This document shows positions 8,670 to 17,237 of a stretch of 64,000 nucleotides of DNA, piece after piece. The stretch spans positions 32,915-96,914 of the forward strand of contig NZ_QNVT01000026.1 of assembly GCF_003385515.1 (NCBI RefSeq), read 5' to 3'. A program made the position numbers and the translations under genes. This stretch comes from Chryseobacterium pennae. Lineage in GTDB: Bacteria > Bacteroidota > Bacteroidia > Flavobacteriales > Weeksellaceae. The notes under the pieces were generated by a model. It saw only the letters and a list, made by a program, of their open reading frames with translations, searched no databases and was not told the DNA's origin. The number at the start of each line of letters is the position of its first letter. Position 1 is the first letter of the stretch.

Positions 8670-9476
8670 AATGTTTATAATTTAACTAGATCAAAAATAA
8701 AAATCTAACTAAATTAATTGCAACAAAATATAACTTTAATGAAAAAAACAACCATTTGATTCAAAATTACCCAAAGAGTTAGAATTAATTACACTTTTAA
8801 TGAGTGTGTGTTATAAATTTTAAATTCAAGTTGTCTTAATAATAAGAGAAGCTGCAAACAATATTTAAAAGCTTTATTAATTCTCTTAAACGAGATAAAA
8901 AAAACATCAATTTCTGAAATCAATATTTGAAAAATATAGATTTCCTGGCAATTTAAAGGAGAATAAATAAATTTAACAAACTGAATATCAATTTATTAAA
9001 TAATTATTTCCAATAAAAGTGAAAAAAAATTTGGATTCTTATTTTTTTTGAATACTTTAGCAAAATAACCACGAAACAAAACTAATAACAAAGATTAAAC
9101 AAAATTATTATGAATTTAATAATATTGAAACTCTGAGAACTATCATGAGGAATTTAAGGAGCAAGAAGAATTTATTTCCGGCTTTTTAGATACAGTAACA
9201 TTATTATTTTAAAATATGTGTTACAAGCTTAATTCTTCTGCAAGGTTAAATTTCAATATACCTTCTCTCACAAAGACCAGGATCTACCGGTTTATGACAT
9301 ACTGAGGTCTTTACCCATTCAATATTATACTCCTTACAGGATACAATCATCATTGATATCCTAATATCAAAATCCGATCTTTCATCCATTTAAGTTTGTA
9401 GTGGCCAATACAGACCAGGAAGGATTATAGATAAAAGTGAAATTAATTAATTTATTAAATCTTAAAATTTACAACC
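8670..9476. other. Gene-poor 800-bp stretch ahead of the peptide locus
   Basis: Very A/T-rich. It contains one copy of a 21-bp direct repeat (8828-8848) and a weak promoter-like TACTTTAG box near 9053. Between about 9230 and 9430 there are coding-like runs in shifting frames, about 44 codons ending in a stop near 9363 and then a run reading HPFKFVVANTDQEGL. This could be the remains of a decayed gene. No intact gene is supported. Confidence 0.45.
8828..8848 (+). repeat. 21-bp direct repeat, copy 1
   Basis: Identical over 21 bp to 15163-15183, same orientation; the core is TTGTCTTAATAATAAGA with an internal TCTTA-ATAA-TAAGA dyad. The two copies bracket the peptide/HTTM/barrel locus. Confidence 0.7.
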
Positions 9477-9743
9477 ATGAACAAAAGATTATTATTCGCA
9501 GCAGGCGCTACTGCTGTTTGCTTAGTAGCATTTTCATTTAAGCCACTAGAGTCTCAAAAAGGAGTTTACGATCCTGTATCAGGAAATATCATCTTCAACG
9601 CAGGGACTGCAAAATCATTTACAAGTTCATATGACAACCACTCTGACAAGCAGGTAGTTTGGTCTAAGTACCACAAAGACTGGACTGCTGTACAGGAAAT
9701 TGAAACTGTACAAAAGGTTTCTAATGTTCTTAACAAGTACTAG
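9477..9743 (+). CDS. Small exported peptide, possible precursor
   Basis: An 88-residue protein with a Sec-type signal region (MNKRLLFAAGATAVCLVAF, then FKPLES) and a mature part of about 60 residues rich in Ser, Asn, Asp and Trp. The only cysteine is inside the signal region. I do not recognise a family. It is the first gene of a run containing an HTTM membrane protein, an outer-membrane barrel, a GLPGLI protein and a CxxC protein, and is separated from them by a perfect 28-bp palindrome that could limit read-through. That arrangement resembles precursor-first peptide systems, but a plain small envelope protein is equally compatible. Confidence 0.7.
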   Translation: MNKRLLFAAGATAVCLVAFSFKPLESQKGVYDPVSGNIIFNAGTAKSFTSSYDNHSDKQVVWSKYHKDWTAVQEIETVQKVSNVLNKY

Positions 9744-9767
9744 AACTATTTCCATTCAATAACCTAT

Positions 9768-9799
9768 GCAAAGCTGTTGAATTCAACAGCTTTGCTTTT
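9768..9799 (+). terminator. Perfect 28-bp palindrome, terminator or attenuator
   Basis: GCAAAGCTGTTGAA is followed directly by its exact reverse complement, then TTTTAATAT. It lies between the small peptide gene and the next five genes. Because no separate promoter box is visible before 9816, partial read-through is likely. Confidence 0.75.
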
Positions 9800-9815
9800 A
9801 ATATAACGACTGATC

Positions 9816-10412
9816 ATGAGGAAATTATATTTTTACTTTACCCTGCATTTCTTTTTAGTCTTAAGCATGTCTTTTTATTTGTGTATCTCATCCTATTATA
9901 AAGTAAAGGAATCTAAGGATGTAGACGTTTGGGTTTTAAAAGATATTGTAAAGTTCAGCAACAGAAATCTGCATCCGTATTTTGTTTTTACAGGAATTAA
10001 TACCGGTTATGGTTTTTTTGGAACCAGTGTTTCTACGCAGAAATTCATTGAAATGGAACGTTATGACATCAATAACAAACTGCTTGAAAGCAGTGATAAT
10101 TTTGGATTTACCACTGTTACCGGAAGAATACGATACGAAGGATTTCCTACTCATATTTCCAACTTTATTTCAGAAACTGAGGAAATGGCTGCCAAAGACA
10201 GCACACAAAAAAAATCAAAAGATATCAAACTTAGGGAAGACTATGCTTATAAATTATTTAAACATTTAGGAAAAAGAGCTGTAGGAAACGACACTAATAC
10301 CCAATACTACATTATCAGGCTTTGCACTATCATTCCGCATGATATCTGGCAGGGACAAATAACAAAAAACAAAGTATATGTTGAAAAAGAGTATAAATAC
10401 TATATTAAATAA
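9816..10412 (+). CDS. Membrane-anchored protein of unknown function, partner of HTTM protein
   Basis: A 198-residue protein with one N-terminal hydrophobic segment (about residues 4-24) that would anchor it in the inner membrane, and a soluble domain facing the periplasm. The motif INTGYGFFGTSVST near residue 65 resembles a segment seen in proteins encoded beside HTTM or DoxX-like membrane proteins in Bacteroidota, as far as I recall. The start of the HTTM gene overlaps its end by 35 bp, so the two are almost certainly translated together. I cannot name a family; it occupies the same genomic place as SdpA does beside SdpB in Bacillus, but I see no diagnostic SdpA residues. Confidence 0.7.
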   Translation: MRKLYFYFTLHFFLVLSMSFYLCISSYYKVKESKDVDVWVLKDIVKFSNRNLHPYFVFTGINTGYGFFGTSVSTQKFIEMERYDINNKLLESSDNFGFTTVTGRIRYEGFPTHISNFISETEEMAAKDSTQKKSKDIKLREDYAYKLFKHLGKRAVGNDTNTQYYIIRLCTIIPHDIWQGQITKNKVYVEKEYKYYIK

Positions 10413-11280
10413 AGCTGATACTTTCTGGAGAATTCCACAAAATCAGACAACAGAGATGTTTCTCCCATTCTTCAGAATTGGGGTTGTATTCATTGCTCTG
10501 GTAGATATTTTATCTATGTATAAGGATATCAGGCTGCTTTTTTCTGCAAATGAAACTTTCATTCCGAGAGATTTTCTGTTCTTATATTCTGAATATTTCG
10601 ATTATCTGAACGGGCTGTATAATTACCTTGACATCAACAATTTATCAGGTATTTATTATAAATATATTTTAATTATTTATATCGCTGCATTAGTATTTGT
10701 ATTAGCAGGACTCTTTACCCGGTTTTCTGTATTGATTGCACTGGTGGCACAGCTTATCATCTATCGCTCATTCGCGGAGGTAGGCTATGGATATGATCAG
10801 TTTGCAACCATTTCTCTATTCTATTGTCTTATTTTCCCTACCAACAGGAAGTATTCTATAGATTCCATATTGTTCAAACAGAAACAGCTTTCGGATTTCA
10901 ACTATGCAAGGGTAATACAGATTCACCTGTGTATTGTCTATTTCTTTGCCGGGATTGCAAAAGCATTGGATATAGAATGGTGGAACGGGATTTCTTTATG
11001 GAGGTCTTTTTCATCTATTTACGATAATAATTTTAAACTTCCACCTTTCTTCTTTCTTATATTCGGGATTGGAACTGTCTTGTTGGAAACTCTTTATCCC
11101 CTGCTTGTTTCCATCAAAAAAACGAGGTATATCACTGTTATTATGTGCATCATTATGCATTTGGGGATTGCCTTCATTTTAAAGCTGTATTCTTTTGCGT
11201 TTATATTGATTTTGTGGAATATGTTGGCTTGGTTTTCAATATCCAAGGAATATAAAACTCAGGTGGTAAATGAATTCTAA
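10378..11280 (+). CDS. HTTM (vitamin K-dependent carboxylase-like) membrane protein
   Basis: A 300-residue multi-pass inner-membrane protein with about seven hydrophobic segments. The core IQIHLCIVYFFAGIAK (residues 180-195) followed by WWNGISLW (201-208) matches the HTTM domain shared by vitamin K-dependent gamma-carboxylases and SdpB-type proteins. Bacterial HTTM proteins are mostly uncharacterised; SdpB helps mature the SdpC toxin. The gene overlaps its upstream neighbour by 35 bp and the downstream barrel gene by 11 bp. A CxxC thiol protein of the DCC1 group, which often occurs beside or fused to HTTM proteins, is encoded at the end of the same run. Confidence 0.8.
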   Translation: MLKKSINTILNKADTFWRIPQNQTTEMFLPFFRIGVVFIALVDILSMYKDIRLLFSANETFIPRDFLFLYSEYFDYLNGLYNYLDINNLSGIYYKYILIIYIAALVFVLAGLFTRFSVLIALVAQLIIYRSFAEVGYGYDQFATISLFYCLIFPTNRKYSIDSILFKQKQLSDFNYARVIQIHLCIVYFFAGIAKALDIEWWNGISLWRSFSSIYDNNFKLPPFFFLIFGIGTVLLETLYPLLVSIKKTRYITVIMCIIMHLGIAFILKLYSFAFILILWNMLAWFSISKEYKTQVVNEF

Positions 11281-13810
11281 GATTTTTACATTTTCTTTAT
11301 TGTTTTGTCTTCAATTTTTTTTTTCACAGGAAAAAATAAACATTTCCGTTTATAACAGTCAGAATAACGGAATCCCGGGTGCTATTGTAACTTTATCGGA
11401 TAATGAAAACAATATCCTGTTTTATAAAGAAACCGATGCAAACGGAAAAGTAGATTTTCACAATAAGGAAGGTAAAAACCTCAATATCTCGGTTTCTAAG
11501 CTGGGATATGAAAAACATGTAGAAAAAAACCTTAAAGCGGAACAAAAAATCAGCATACTTCTATCCGAAAAAACCAATCAGATTAATGAGATTATAATAA
11601 AGAACACCAAATATAAAGATACAGTAGCTGTAAAAACAGATCATCCAAGCATCACTGAGAAATCTTCTTTGAGGGATGCGCTCAATAAGGCTGAAGGCTT
11701 TATTGTTACCAAAGAAGGAGGAATCAGCTACAATGGGGTCCCTATTACAAAAATACTGGTCAACAAAAGAGAAGTTTTCGTCAATCAGAATAAGATTGCT
11801 CTGGATAATATCAATATGGAAGCCATCGAAAAAATACAGATGGTCAATAATTACAGGGATGGTTTTAAAGTAGATTTTGATAATTTCACTGCATCAGTTC
11901 TTAATATCAATACCAAATCCAATTACAAAGGAATTCTGAAGAAAAGCCTTCAGGGATTATACGGAGCAAAAAATGCCTATCTTATAAAGGGAAGTGCTAT
12001 GTATTTTTCTGATAACATCAATGCATTTTTTACTACCAACACCAATAATGTAGGGGAAAAGGACATTAATACAGATAAACTTGACGGTATCTTTAGCTTA
12101 TCAGGAAATATTCTTGGAGAGAGTATTAACCAATATTACATCTCGGATAATCTTGTAAAAAAGGATGAAAATTCCAACAATAATCTTATCCTGAGAAAAC
12201 AATGGAAATACAGCAGGCTTAATTTTTCTGCTGAATACAATTATTTAAACTGGGAAAAAAGCACTCTTCAAAGATCTTACTATGCAGAAAACAAAGAACC
12301 AATAAGAGATCTTGATAATTCTACTACCAATCAGGGGAATTACCTGAACAGTAAAATTATGTATGATATTAAACTGAGTGAAAAAAGTATCCTGAGTATT
12401 GAGAATTCAATCATCAATAATCATATGAAGAATTTCCTTTCAGGAGATCTGACGACCAATTCTGTCTTATACAGAGATGAAGCAAGGATAATTCCTAATA
12501 CATTCGCTATCAACAATAAGATTTCCTATGGAGGATTAATCAGCGATAAAATTCTGGTAAGTGGCAGCACTTCTTACTTCTATGAGAAATCCAGCAGTAA
12601 TTTTTCATCTTATTTAAATACAGGGATCAGAAATAACCAGTCGCTGAAGCAGTTCAATCATGTCTTCGATTTTGATGCAAATATCAATTACAAACATTCC
12701 AATCTATTGACATTCTACCTTTTCTCTGAAGTAAAGTCAGTAGATAATGCATTATTTTCAGATGATAAAAAATATCAAAGAGAATATACTGTATCAGATA
12801 TTTATCCGGGTATCCGTGGAAAAGATAAAAAATGGGAGTATTCTCTTGCAGTGGGTCAGAGAAATTTCTCTTTCCGTAACCAGTCGGACAAAAACAATAC
12901 AGACCTTATGATCAGTGGAAATATGACCTTCCGTCTTTCCGGAGGTGCGAATCTTATTCTTGATATTGACAAAAGCAACAGAGTTGAGGATCTTGTAAAA
13001 GGAGTTGATATATTATATACCTCTTTAGCAACTGTAAATACGGGAAATATAGATTCTCAATATAATATTTCAAAGAATTTCAAGATAAAGCTGGGCTATT
13101 ATCTTTCGAATATTGCACGATCTAAATCTTTTAATATAGATTATTCTTTTGTGGAAAGCAGAAATATCATACAGCCTGTTTTTACCAATTTTGATGGCAT
13201 CACTACCTATTACAGGAATATCATCATTGATCATGTATATAAAAACAATTTCAATATATCCTGGAGAAAAGGATATTATTTTTCCACAGAGAACAGAAAG
13301 GTTGACTTCACTACAAAATTCAGCTATAACAGAAGTGATTTCCCTATTAACAATACCAGCGACAAGTATAATAGTAATACTTATACCATCAGCTTGCAGA
13401 CTTCTTTAAATTTAAAATCCAGGATATTTAATGATATCAGTATTGCCTATCATAAAAACATTCAGGATATCAATATCAACCGAAAAAATGTAAACAGCTT
13501 TACTGTAAATTCATTTTTTTTAGATGTAAAAAGTGTCATCGGGAAATTCGAGAACCTTCTCTCAGCAAGCTACTCTTACAGCCCTGCTGAAGGAATCAAT
13601 TACAATACTCCTAACCTTGACCTTTTATCATCCTACAAATATTCGGATAAAATAAGTTTTTTCCTGAGAGGAAAAGCTTTATTCGATCTATTATCCAGCA
13701 ATAACAAGACTAAAGATCTCAATGTGTATTCAGATGGTAATATCATTACAGAAACAATCAATCCATACAGAATGAAATATCTGATGGCAGGAGTAGAATA
13801 TAAATTTTAA
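11270..13810 (+). CDS. TonB-dependent-receptor-like outer-membrane barrel protein
   Basis: An 846-residue outer-membrane protein. After a signal peptide (cleavage near residue 20, SQ) comes a carboxypeptidase-regulatory-like beta sandwich (about 22-95), then a plug-like domain (about 105-215; SLRDALNKAEGFIV, GVPITKILVNKREVF and IEKIQMVNNY), then a large beta-barrel ending in LMAGVEYKF. This is the organisation of the Bacteroidota barrel family related to TonB receptors. No glycan-binding SusD partner is present. Its 11-bp overlap with the HTTM gene suggests it transports or receives the product of this locus, but the substrate is unknown. Confidence 0.8.
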   Translation: MNSKIFTFSLLFCLQFFFSQEKINISVYNSQNNGIPGAIVTLSDNENNILFYKETDANGKVDFHNKEGKNLNISVSKLGYEKHVEKNLKAEQKISILLSEKTNQINEIIIKNTKYKDTVAVKTDHPSITEKSSLRDALNKAEGFIVTKEGGISYNGVPITKILVNKREVFVNQNKIALDNINMEAIEKIQMVNNYRDGFKVDFDNFTASVLNINTKSNYKGILKKSLQGLYGAKNAYLIKGSAMYFSDNINAFFTTNTNNVGEKDINTDKLDGIFSLSGNILGESINQYYISDNLVKKDENSNNNLILRKQWKYSRLNFSAEYNYLNWEKSTLQRSYYAENKEPIRDLDNSTTNQGNYLNSKIMYDIKLSEKSILSIENSIINNHMKNFLSGDLTTNSVLYRDEARIIPNTFAINNKISYGGLISDKILVSGSTSYFYEKSSSNFSSYLNTGIRNNQSLKQFNHVFDFDANINYKHSNLLTFYLFSEVKSVDNALFSDDKKYQREYTVSDIYPGIRGKDKKWEYSLAVGQRNFSFRNQSDKNNTDLMISGNMTFRLSGGANLILDIDKSNRVEDLVKGVDILYTSLATVNTGNIDSQYNISKNFKIKLGYYLSNIARSKSFNIDYSFVESRNIIQPVFTNFDGITTYYRNIIIDHVYKNNFNISWRKGYYFSTENRKVDFTTKFSYNRSDFPINNTSDKYNSNTYTISLQTSLNLKSRIFNDISIAYHKNIQDININRKNVNSFTVNSFFLDVKSVIGKFENLLSASYSYSPAEGINYNTPNLDLLSSYKYSDKISFFLRGKALFDLLSSNNKTKDLNVYSDGNIITETINPYRMKYLMAGVEYKF

Positions 13811-13814
13811 CACA

Positions 13815-14600
13815 ATGAAAACTATTTTAAAAATCAACGTTTGCTTTTTATTACTGATACTAAGTACTCAAAAGCTAACCGCACAAGAGGCCGCTGATCA
13901 GAGAATAATTAAAGTATCCTATATGAACATGCCTCTAAGCTCCCATCAGGTGAGTAATAATGCAGGAGTATCTCAGGAGAGCCGGGATAATGACATTGCA
14001 TTACAAAGTTCTCACAAGTTTTATTACACCTTATTGATTGATCCCAAAACCAACCGTTCTATTTACAAAATGGACAGCACTAAGATCAATAAACCTGAAA
14101 ACCAAAAAGACGTACAACTGATGATCAATGACGAATTTAAATATTGTGTAAGACAAAATCAGGACTCCTATTTCCTCAATGAATCCATATTCAACCAGAA
14201 GTTCTACTCAGAAGGTAAGTTATCTGATATCGAATGGAAAATAACTGCCGAAGAAAAAGAACTTTTAGGATTTAAAGCCCGAAAAGCCGTTTCCAAAAAA
14301 GAAGAATATTTAATAACAACATGGTATACCGATGACATTCCTGTATCCAGCGGCCCTGTGAATTTCTTTGGTTTACCCGGATTGGTAATCTGGTCTGAAG
14401 ATTTTTTCAGAACTACCCAGATGACTAAAATTGAGTACCTGAATAATTTCAGTTCAAAATTTGATGAACTCTACACCTCTTTACAACAGGATTTCAATAC
14501 CAACAAAAAGAAATTTCTTATCAAGGAAAACATCTTTTTGGAACAGAAAGCTGAGCTGACCAAATCAATGATCAGTGTGATGGATAAAAGTTCCCAATAA
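13815..14600 (+). CDS. GLPGLI family protein
   Basis: A 261-residue exported protein (signal peptide about 1-23, ending TAQ) with the family signature GLPGL at residues 186-190, preceded by TTWYTDDIPVSSGPVNF, which is also typical. GLPGLI (TIGR01200) proteins are envelope proteins of Bacteroidota often encoded next to a TonB-receptor-like barrel, as here (4-bp gap). Their biochemical role is unknown. The protein has one cysteine in the signal region and another near residue 111. Confidence 0.88.
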   Translation: MKTILKINVCFLLLILSTQKLTAQEAADQRIIKVSYMNMPLSSHQVSNNAGVSQESRDNDIALQSSHKFYYTLLIDPKTNRSIYKMDSTKINKPENQKDVQLMINDEFKYCVRQNQDSYFLNESIFNQKFYSEGKLSDIEWKITAEEKELLGFKARKAVSKKEEYLITTWYTDDIPVSSGPVNFFGLPGLVIWSEDFFRTTQMTKIEYLNNFSSKFDELYTSLQQDFNTNKKKFLIKENIFLEQKAELTKSMISVMDKSSQ

Positions 14601-14650
14601 TACCTGGAAGCCCATAGTAAAGATTAATTATTAACCCTAAAATCTACAGT

Positions 14651-15031
14651 ATGAGTAAGCAAGTCATTGTTTTTTATGATAACTGGTGCCCCAATTGCAC
14701 ACGATTTATAAACATCGTAAAGAAAGTCGATTGGCTACAGGGAATTCACGAGGTTCCCTTAAGAAATCCAGTCCTTTCAAATCAATATCCTGGATTGGAT
14801 TTACAGAAAGCCTATAAAGAAATGGCTTCTTATCAGGAAAAATGGAATTATGGTTTTATTTCTATTTATCTCATACTGATAAGACTTCCCCTTGCATGGG
14901 TTTTTATTCCTATTTTATTTTTATTAAAAATTTCAGGAATTGGGGAAATTATTTACAAAGAACTGGCTATAAAGCGAAAAATCATCCCCATTCACTGTAC
15001 TGAGGATAGCTGCCAGATTCCGGAACATTAA
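14651..15031 (+). CDS. DCC1-like (DUF393) thiol-disulfide oxidoreductase family protein
   Basis: A 126-residue protein beginning with the DCC signature VIVFYDNWCPNC; C13 and C16 form a thioredoxin-like CxxC pair. A single membrane segment is predicted around residues 73-92, and the C-terminus carries two more cysteines (CTEDSC). The family (DUF393) is predicted to be thiol-disulfide oxidoreductases; several members are linked to HTTM proteins. It lies 50 bp after the GLPGLI gene with no terminator between. It might keep cysteines or a cofactor of the locus in the right redox state, although the small peptide itself has no mature cysteine. Confidence 0.8.
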   Translation: MSKQVIVFYDNWCPNCTRFINIVKKVDWLQGIHEVPLRNPVLSNQYPGLDLQKAYKEMASYQEKWNYGFISIYLILIRLPLAWVFIPILFLLKISGIGEIIYKELAIKRKIIPIHCTEDSCQIPEH

Positions 15032-15335
15032 AAAAGAAAAAAAAAATTAATGACTGAATTTTATTGATGAGAACTTCACCCGATGTACAATAACTGGGCC
15101 CCATTGAAAAAGAAACAGATCTTCGTTTTTTTTCTGTCAACCGTGTAATATAGTATGGTTTTAAGTTGTCTTAATAATAAGAGCGAAAATATAATACCAG
15201 AGAAATAAAGGGCAAATGTTCCTAAATGTGGATGAATATGCAGCGTATTATAGAAAGAAACAAGACACGTGTAAATTTTTCAATAAAATCAGTTTTTAAT
15301 TACGTTTTGTTTCTTAGGTCAGTAATTAAAAACAA
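15032..15335. other. Intergenic stretch with second 21-bp repeat
   Basis: A/T-rich, no open frame. It holds the second copy of the 21-bp repeat and no clear terminator for the preceding operon. Confidence 0.5.
15163..15183 (+). repeat. 21-bp direct repeat, copy 2
   Basis: Same 21 bases and orientation as 8828-8848, 6.3 kb away. Flanking bases differ beyond the repeat. Confidence 0.7.
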
Positions 15336-15359
15336 AAACCTCCGGAGCTCCGGAGGTTT
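15336..15359 (-). terminator. Intrinsic terminator after pheS
   Basis: A 24-bp perfect palindrome centred on GGAGCTCC with arms AAACCTCCGGAG and CTCCGGAGGTTT; on the minus strand a T-rich run follows it. It could also stop plus-strand transcripts. Confidence 0.85.
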
Positions 15360-15364
15360 ATTTT

Positions 15365-16375
15365 TTATAGTGTCTTGAATTGCTCCAAGGTTCTTATATC
15401 ATTTTCAAAGAACATTCTGATATCACTCATTTGGTAAAGAAGCATGGTGATTCTTTCAATTCCCATTCCGAATGCATATCCTGAATATTTTTCAGCATCA
15501 ATATTTACATTCTTTAATACTGCAGGATCTACCATACCACAACCCATGATTTCTAACCATCCTGTTCCTTTTGTGATTCTGTAATCTGTTTCAGAGTTTA
15601 ATCCCCAATACACATCAATTTCAGCACTTGGCTCTGTGAACGGGAAGAATGAAGGTCTCATTCTGATTTTAGATTTCCCGAAAAGCTCAGTAGTAAAGAA
15701 CTGGATTGTTTGCTTCAGATCTGCAAAGCTTACATTTTCATCAATATATAATCCTTCAATCTGATGGAAGATACAGTGAGAACGTGAAGAGATCGCTTCA
15801 TTTCTGAATACTCTTCCCGGAGACAAAATTCTGATAGGCGGCTGATTTTCTTCCATATAGCGGGTCTGTACAGAAGAAGTATGCGTTCTCAAGAGAATAT
15901 CCGGATTCTGCTCAATAAAGAAAGTATCCTGCATATCTCTTGCCGGGTGATACTCCGGAAGGTTCAATGCAGTAAAATTATGCCAGTCATCTTCAATTTC
16001 AGGACCGTCAGCAACTGCGAAGCCAATCGATTTGAAGATTTCAATGATTCTGTTTTTAACCAGATTGATCGGGTGTCTGGAGCCCAATTCCAATGGAAAA
16101 GCAGGTCTCGTAAGATCTTCTTTTTCTAACACAACAGAAGATGTGGAAGTATTTTTCAAATCTTCCAGTTTTACAGCAACTGCCTGTTTTAAAGTATTGA
16201 TCTTTTGTCCGAATTCTTTCTTCTGGTCGTTAGGAACTTCTTTAAATTTTTCAAAAAAATCATTCAGAACCCCTTTTTTACCGTTGTACTTGATTCGGAA
16301 GCTTTCTATATCTTCCTTAGAGGTAGCATTGAAGCCGTTTACTTCGATCAGTAGTTCTTCTATCTTTTCTATCAT
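15365..16375 (-). CDS. pheS: Phenylalanine--tRNA ligase alpha subunit
   Basis: A 336-residue class II aminoacyl-tRNA synthetase subunit that activates phenylalanine within an alpha2-beta2 enzyme. The N-terminal coiled coil (about 1-90) binds tRNA. Motif 2 (FRNEAISSRSHCIFHQIEG) and motif 3 (GYAFGMGIERITMLLY) are intact near residues 190-210 and 305-320, as is the MGCGMVDP segment. Length is normal. pheT is not adjacent, as is common in this group. A promoter box lies 26 bp upstream and a palindromic terminator follows. Confidence 0.96.
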   Translation of the reverse strand: MIEKIEELLIEVNGFNATSKEDIESFRIKYNGKKGVLNDFFEKFKEVPNDQKKEFGQKINTLKQAVAVKLEDLKNTSTSSVVLEKEDLTRPAFPLELGSRHPINLVKNRIIEIFKSIGFAVADGPEIEDDWHNFTALNLPEYHPARDMQDTFFIEQNPDILLRTHTSSVQTRYMEENQPPIRILSPGRVFRNEAISSRSHCIFHQIEGLYIDENVSFADLKQTIQFFTTELFGKSKIRMRPSFFPFTEPSAEIDVYWGLNSETDYRITKGTGWLEIMGCGMVDPAVLKNVNIDAEKYSGYAFGMGIERITMLLYQMSDIRMFFENDIRTLEQFKTL

Positions 16376-16400
16376 TATTTTACCCTTTCAAAATGTTTTG

Positions 16401-16408
16401 CAAAAATA
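16401..16408 (-). promoter_or_regulatory. Promoter -7 box for pheS
   Basis: TATTTTTG on the minus strand, an exact TAnnTTTG match, 25 bp before the start codon. Confidence 0.5.
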
Positions 16409-16437
16409 CGACTTTTAAGTTGAATAATAAGTCCGTC

Positions 16438-16470
16438 ATAAAAAAATCTGCCTCTTTTTCGGGAGGCAGA
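16438..16470 (-). terminator. Intrinsic terminator after the YceI gene
   Basis: TCTGCCTC and GAGGCAGA form an 8-bp stem; on the minus strand it is followed by a T run (the A run at 16439-16446). Confidence 0.85.
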
Positions 16471-16502
16471 CTTCAATCACTTATTTCACTTAAATAAAAA
16501 AA

Positions 16503-17162
16503 TTATTTCTTTTCTAAAGCTTTAACGTTGATCTGAAGAGTTACCTCATCTTTAATCACTCCATTTTCAGCCGGAGCCTGGAACTTCACGCCAAACTCTT
16601 CTCGTTTGATATCTTTTGGCTCAGTCGCTACACTTACTTCTCCGTCTTTCACAGAAACATTAGCTTTAAACTGTACAGGTTTTGTAATTCCTTTAATCGT
16701 TAAATTACCGTCCAAAAGAGTATTATAATCACCTTCTGTAGAAGGAGTAACCTTTGTAATCTCATAAGAAGCCGTAGGGAACTTTTCTACTTCGAAGAAA
16801 TCACCGCTTTTAAGGTGACCGTTTAATTTACCCATATCTTCAGGACTGTCTTTCAAGTCTACAGAAGTCAGGGAGTTCATATCAGAAACAAATTTACCGC
16901 TTTCCAGTTTTCCATCCTTTACCGTTACATCTCCACTTTCAAACTTGATTGTTCCGAAGTGGCTCGTATTTTCAGATTTAAATACTTTGTATCCTTTCCA
17001 TTCAACCTTACTGTTTAGCGTATCCAAAGTGTACTGGTTACCATCCTTGGTTGTAGTCACCTCATTACCTTCGCTGGTAAGCGGTTTATCTTTTTTACAA
17101 GAAACCACTACAGCAGCAACGAATAAAGCAGGAATAGCCAACGAAAACAGTTTTTTTCTCAT
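16503..17162 (-). CDS. YceI family lipoprotein
   Basis: A 219-residue protein with a lipobox (VVVSC, Cys22) and a YceI domain from about residue 40 to the end: YTLDTLNSKVEWKGYKV, then FVSDMNSLTSVDL, HLKSGDFFEVEKFPTASYEI and GNLTIKGITKPVQF. YceI proteins are lipocalin-like barrels that bind isoprenoid or other lipid-like ligands in the periplasm. Here it is anchored to a membrane by the lipid. The KKDK tract after the cysteine is usual for Bacteroidota lipoproteins and may matter for surface sorting. It stands alone with its own terminator. Confidence 0.9.
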   Translation of the reverse strand: MRKKLFSLAIPALFVAAVVVSCKKDKPLTSEGNEVTTTKDGNQYTLDTLNSKVEWKGYKVFKSENTSHFGTIKFESGDVTVKDGKLESGKFVSDMNSLTSVDLKDSPEDMGKLNGHLKSGDFFEVEKFPTASYEITKVTPSTEGDYNTLLDGNLTIKGITKPVQFKANVSVKDGEVSVATEPKDIKREEFGVKFQAPAENGVIKDEVTLQINVKALEKK

Positions 17163-17225
17163 TTTTGATTTATTTTTATTACTTCCGCTAATATAATAAA
17201 AAAAATTATGTTTTCATAAAAACCT

Positions 17226-17233
17226 TACATTTG
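17226..17233 (+). promoter_or_regulatory. Promoter -7 box for the ABC ATPase gene
   Basis: TACATTTG, exact TAnnTTTG, ends only 4 bp before the ATG at 17238. The transcript would be leaderless or nearly so. Confidence 0.55.
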
Positions 17234-17237
17234 TAAT

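Noticed and set aside
9477..11280. Calling the three genes SdpC, SdpA and SdpB
   Set aside because: Only the HTTM protein matches SdpB in type. The other two share position and size class but no diagnostic residues that I can see.
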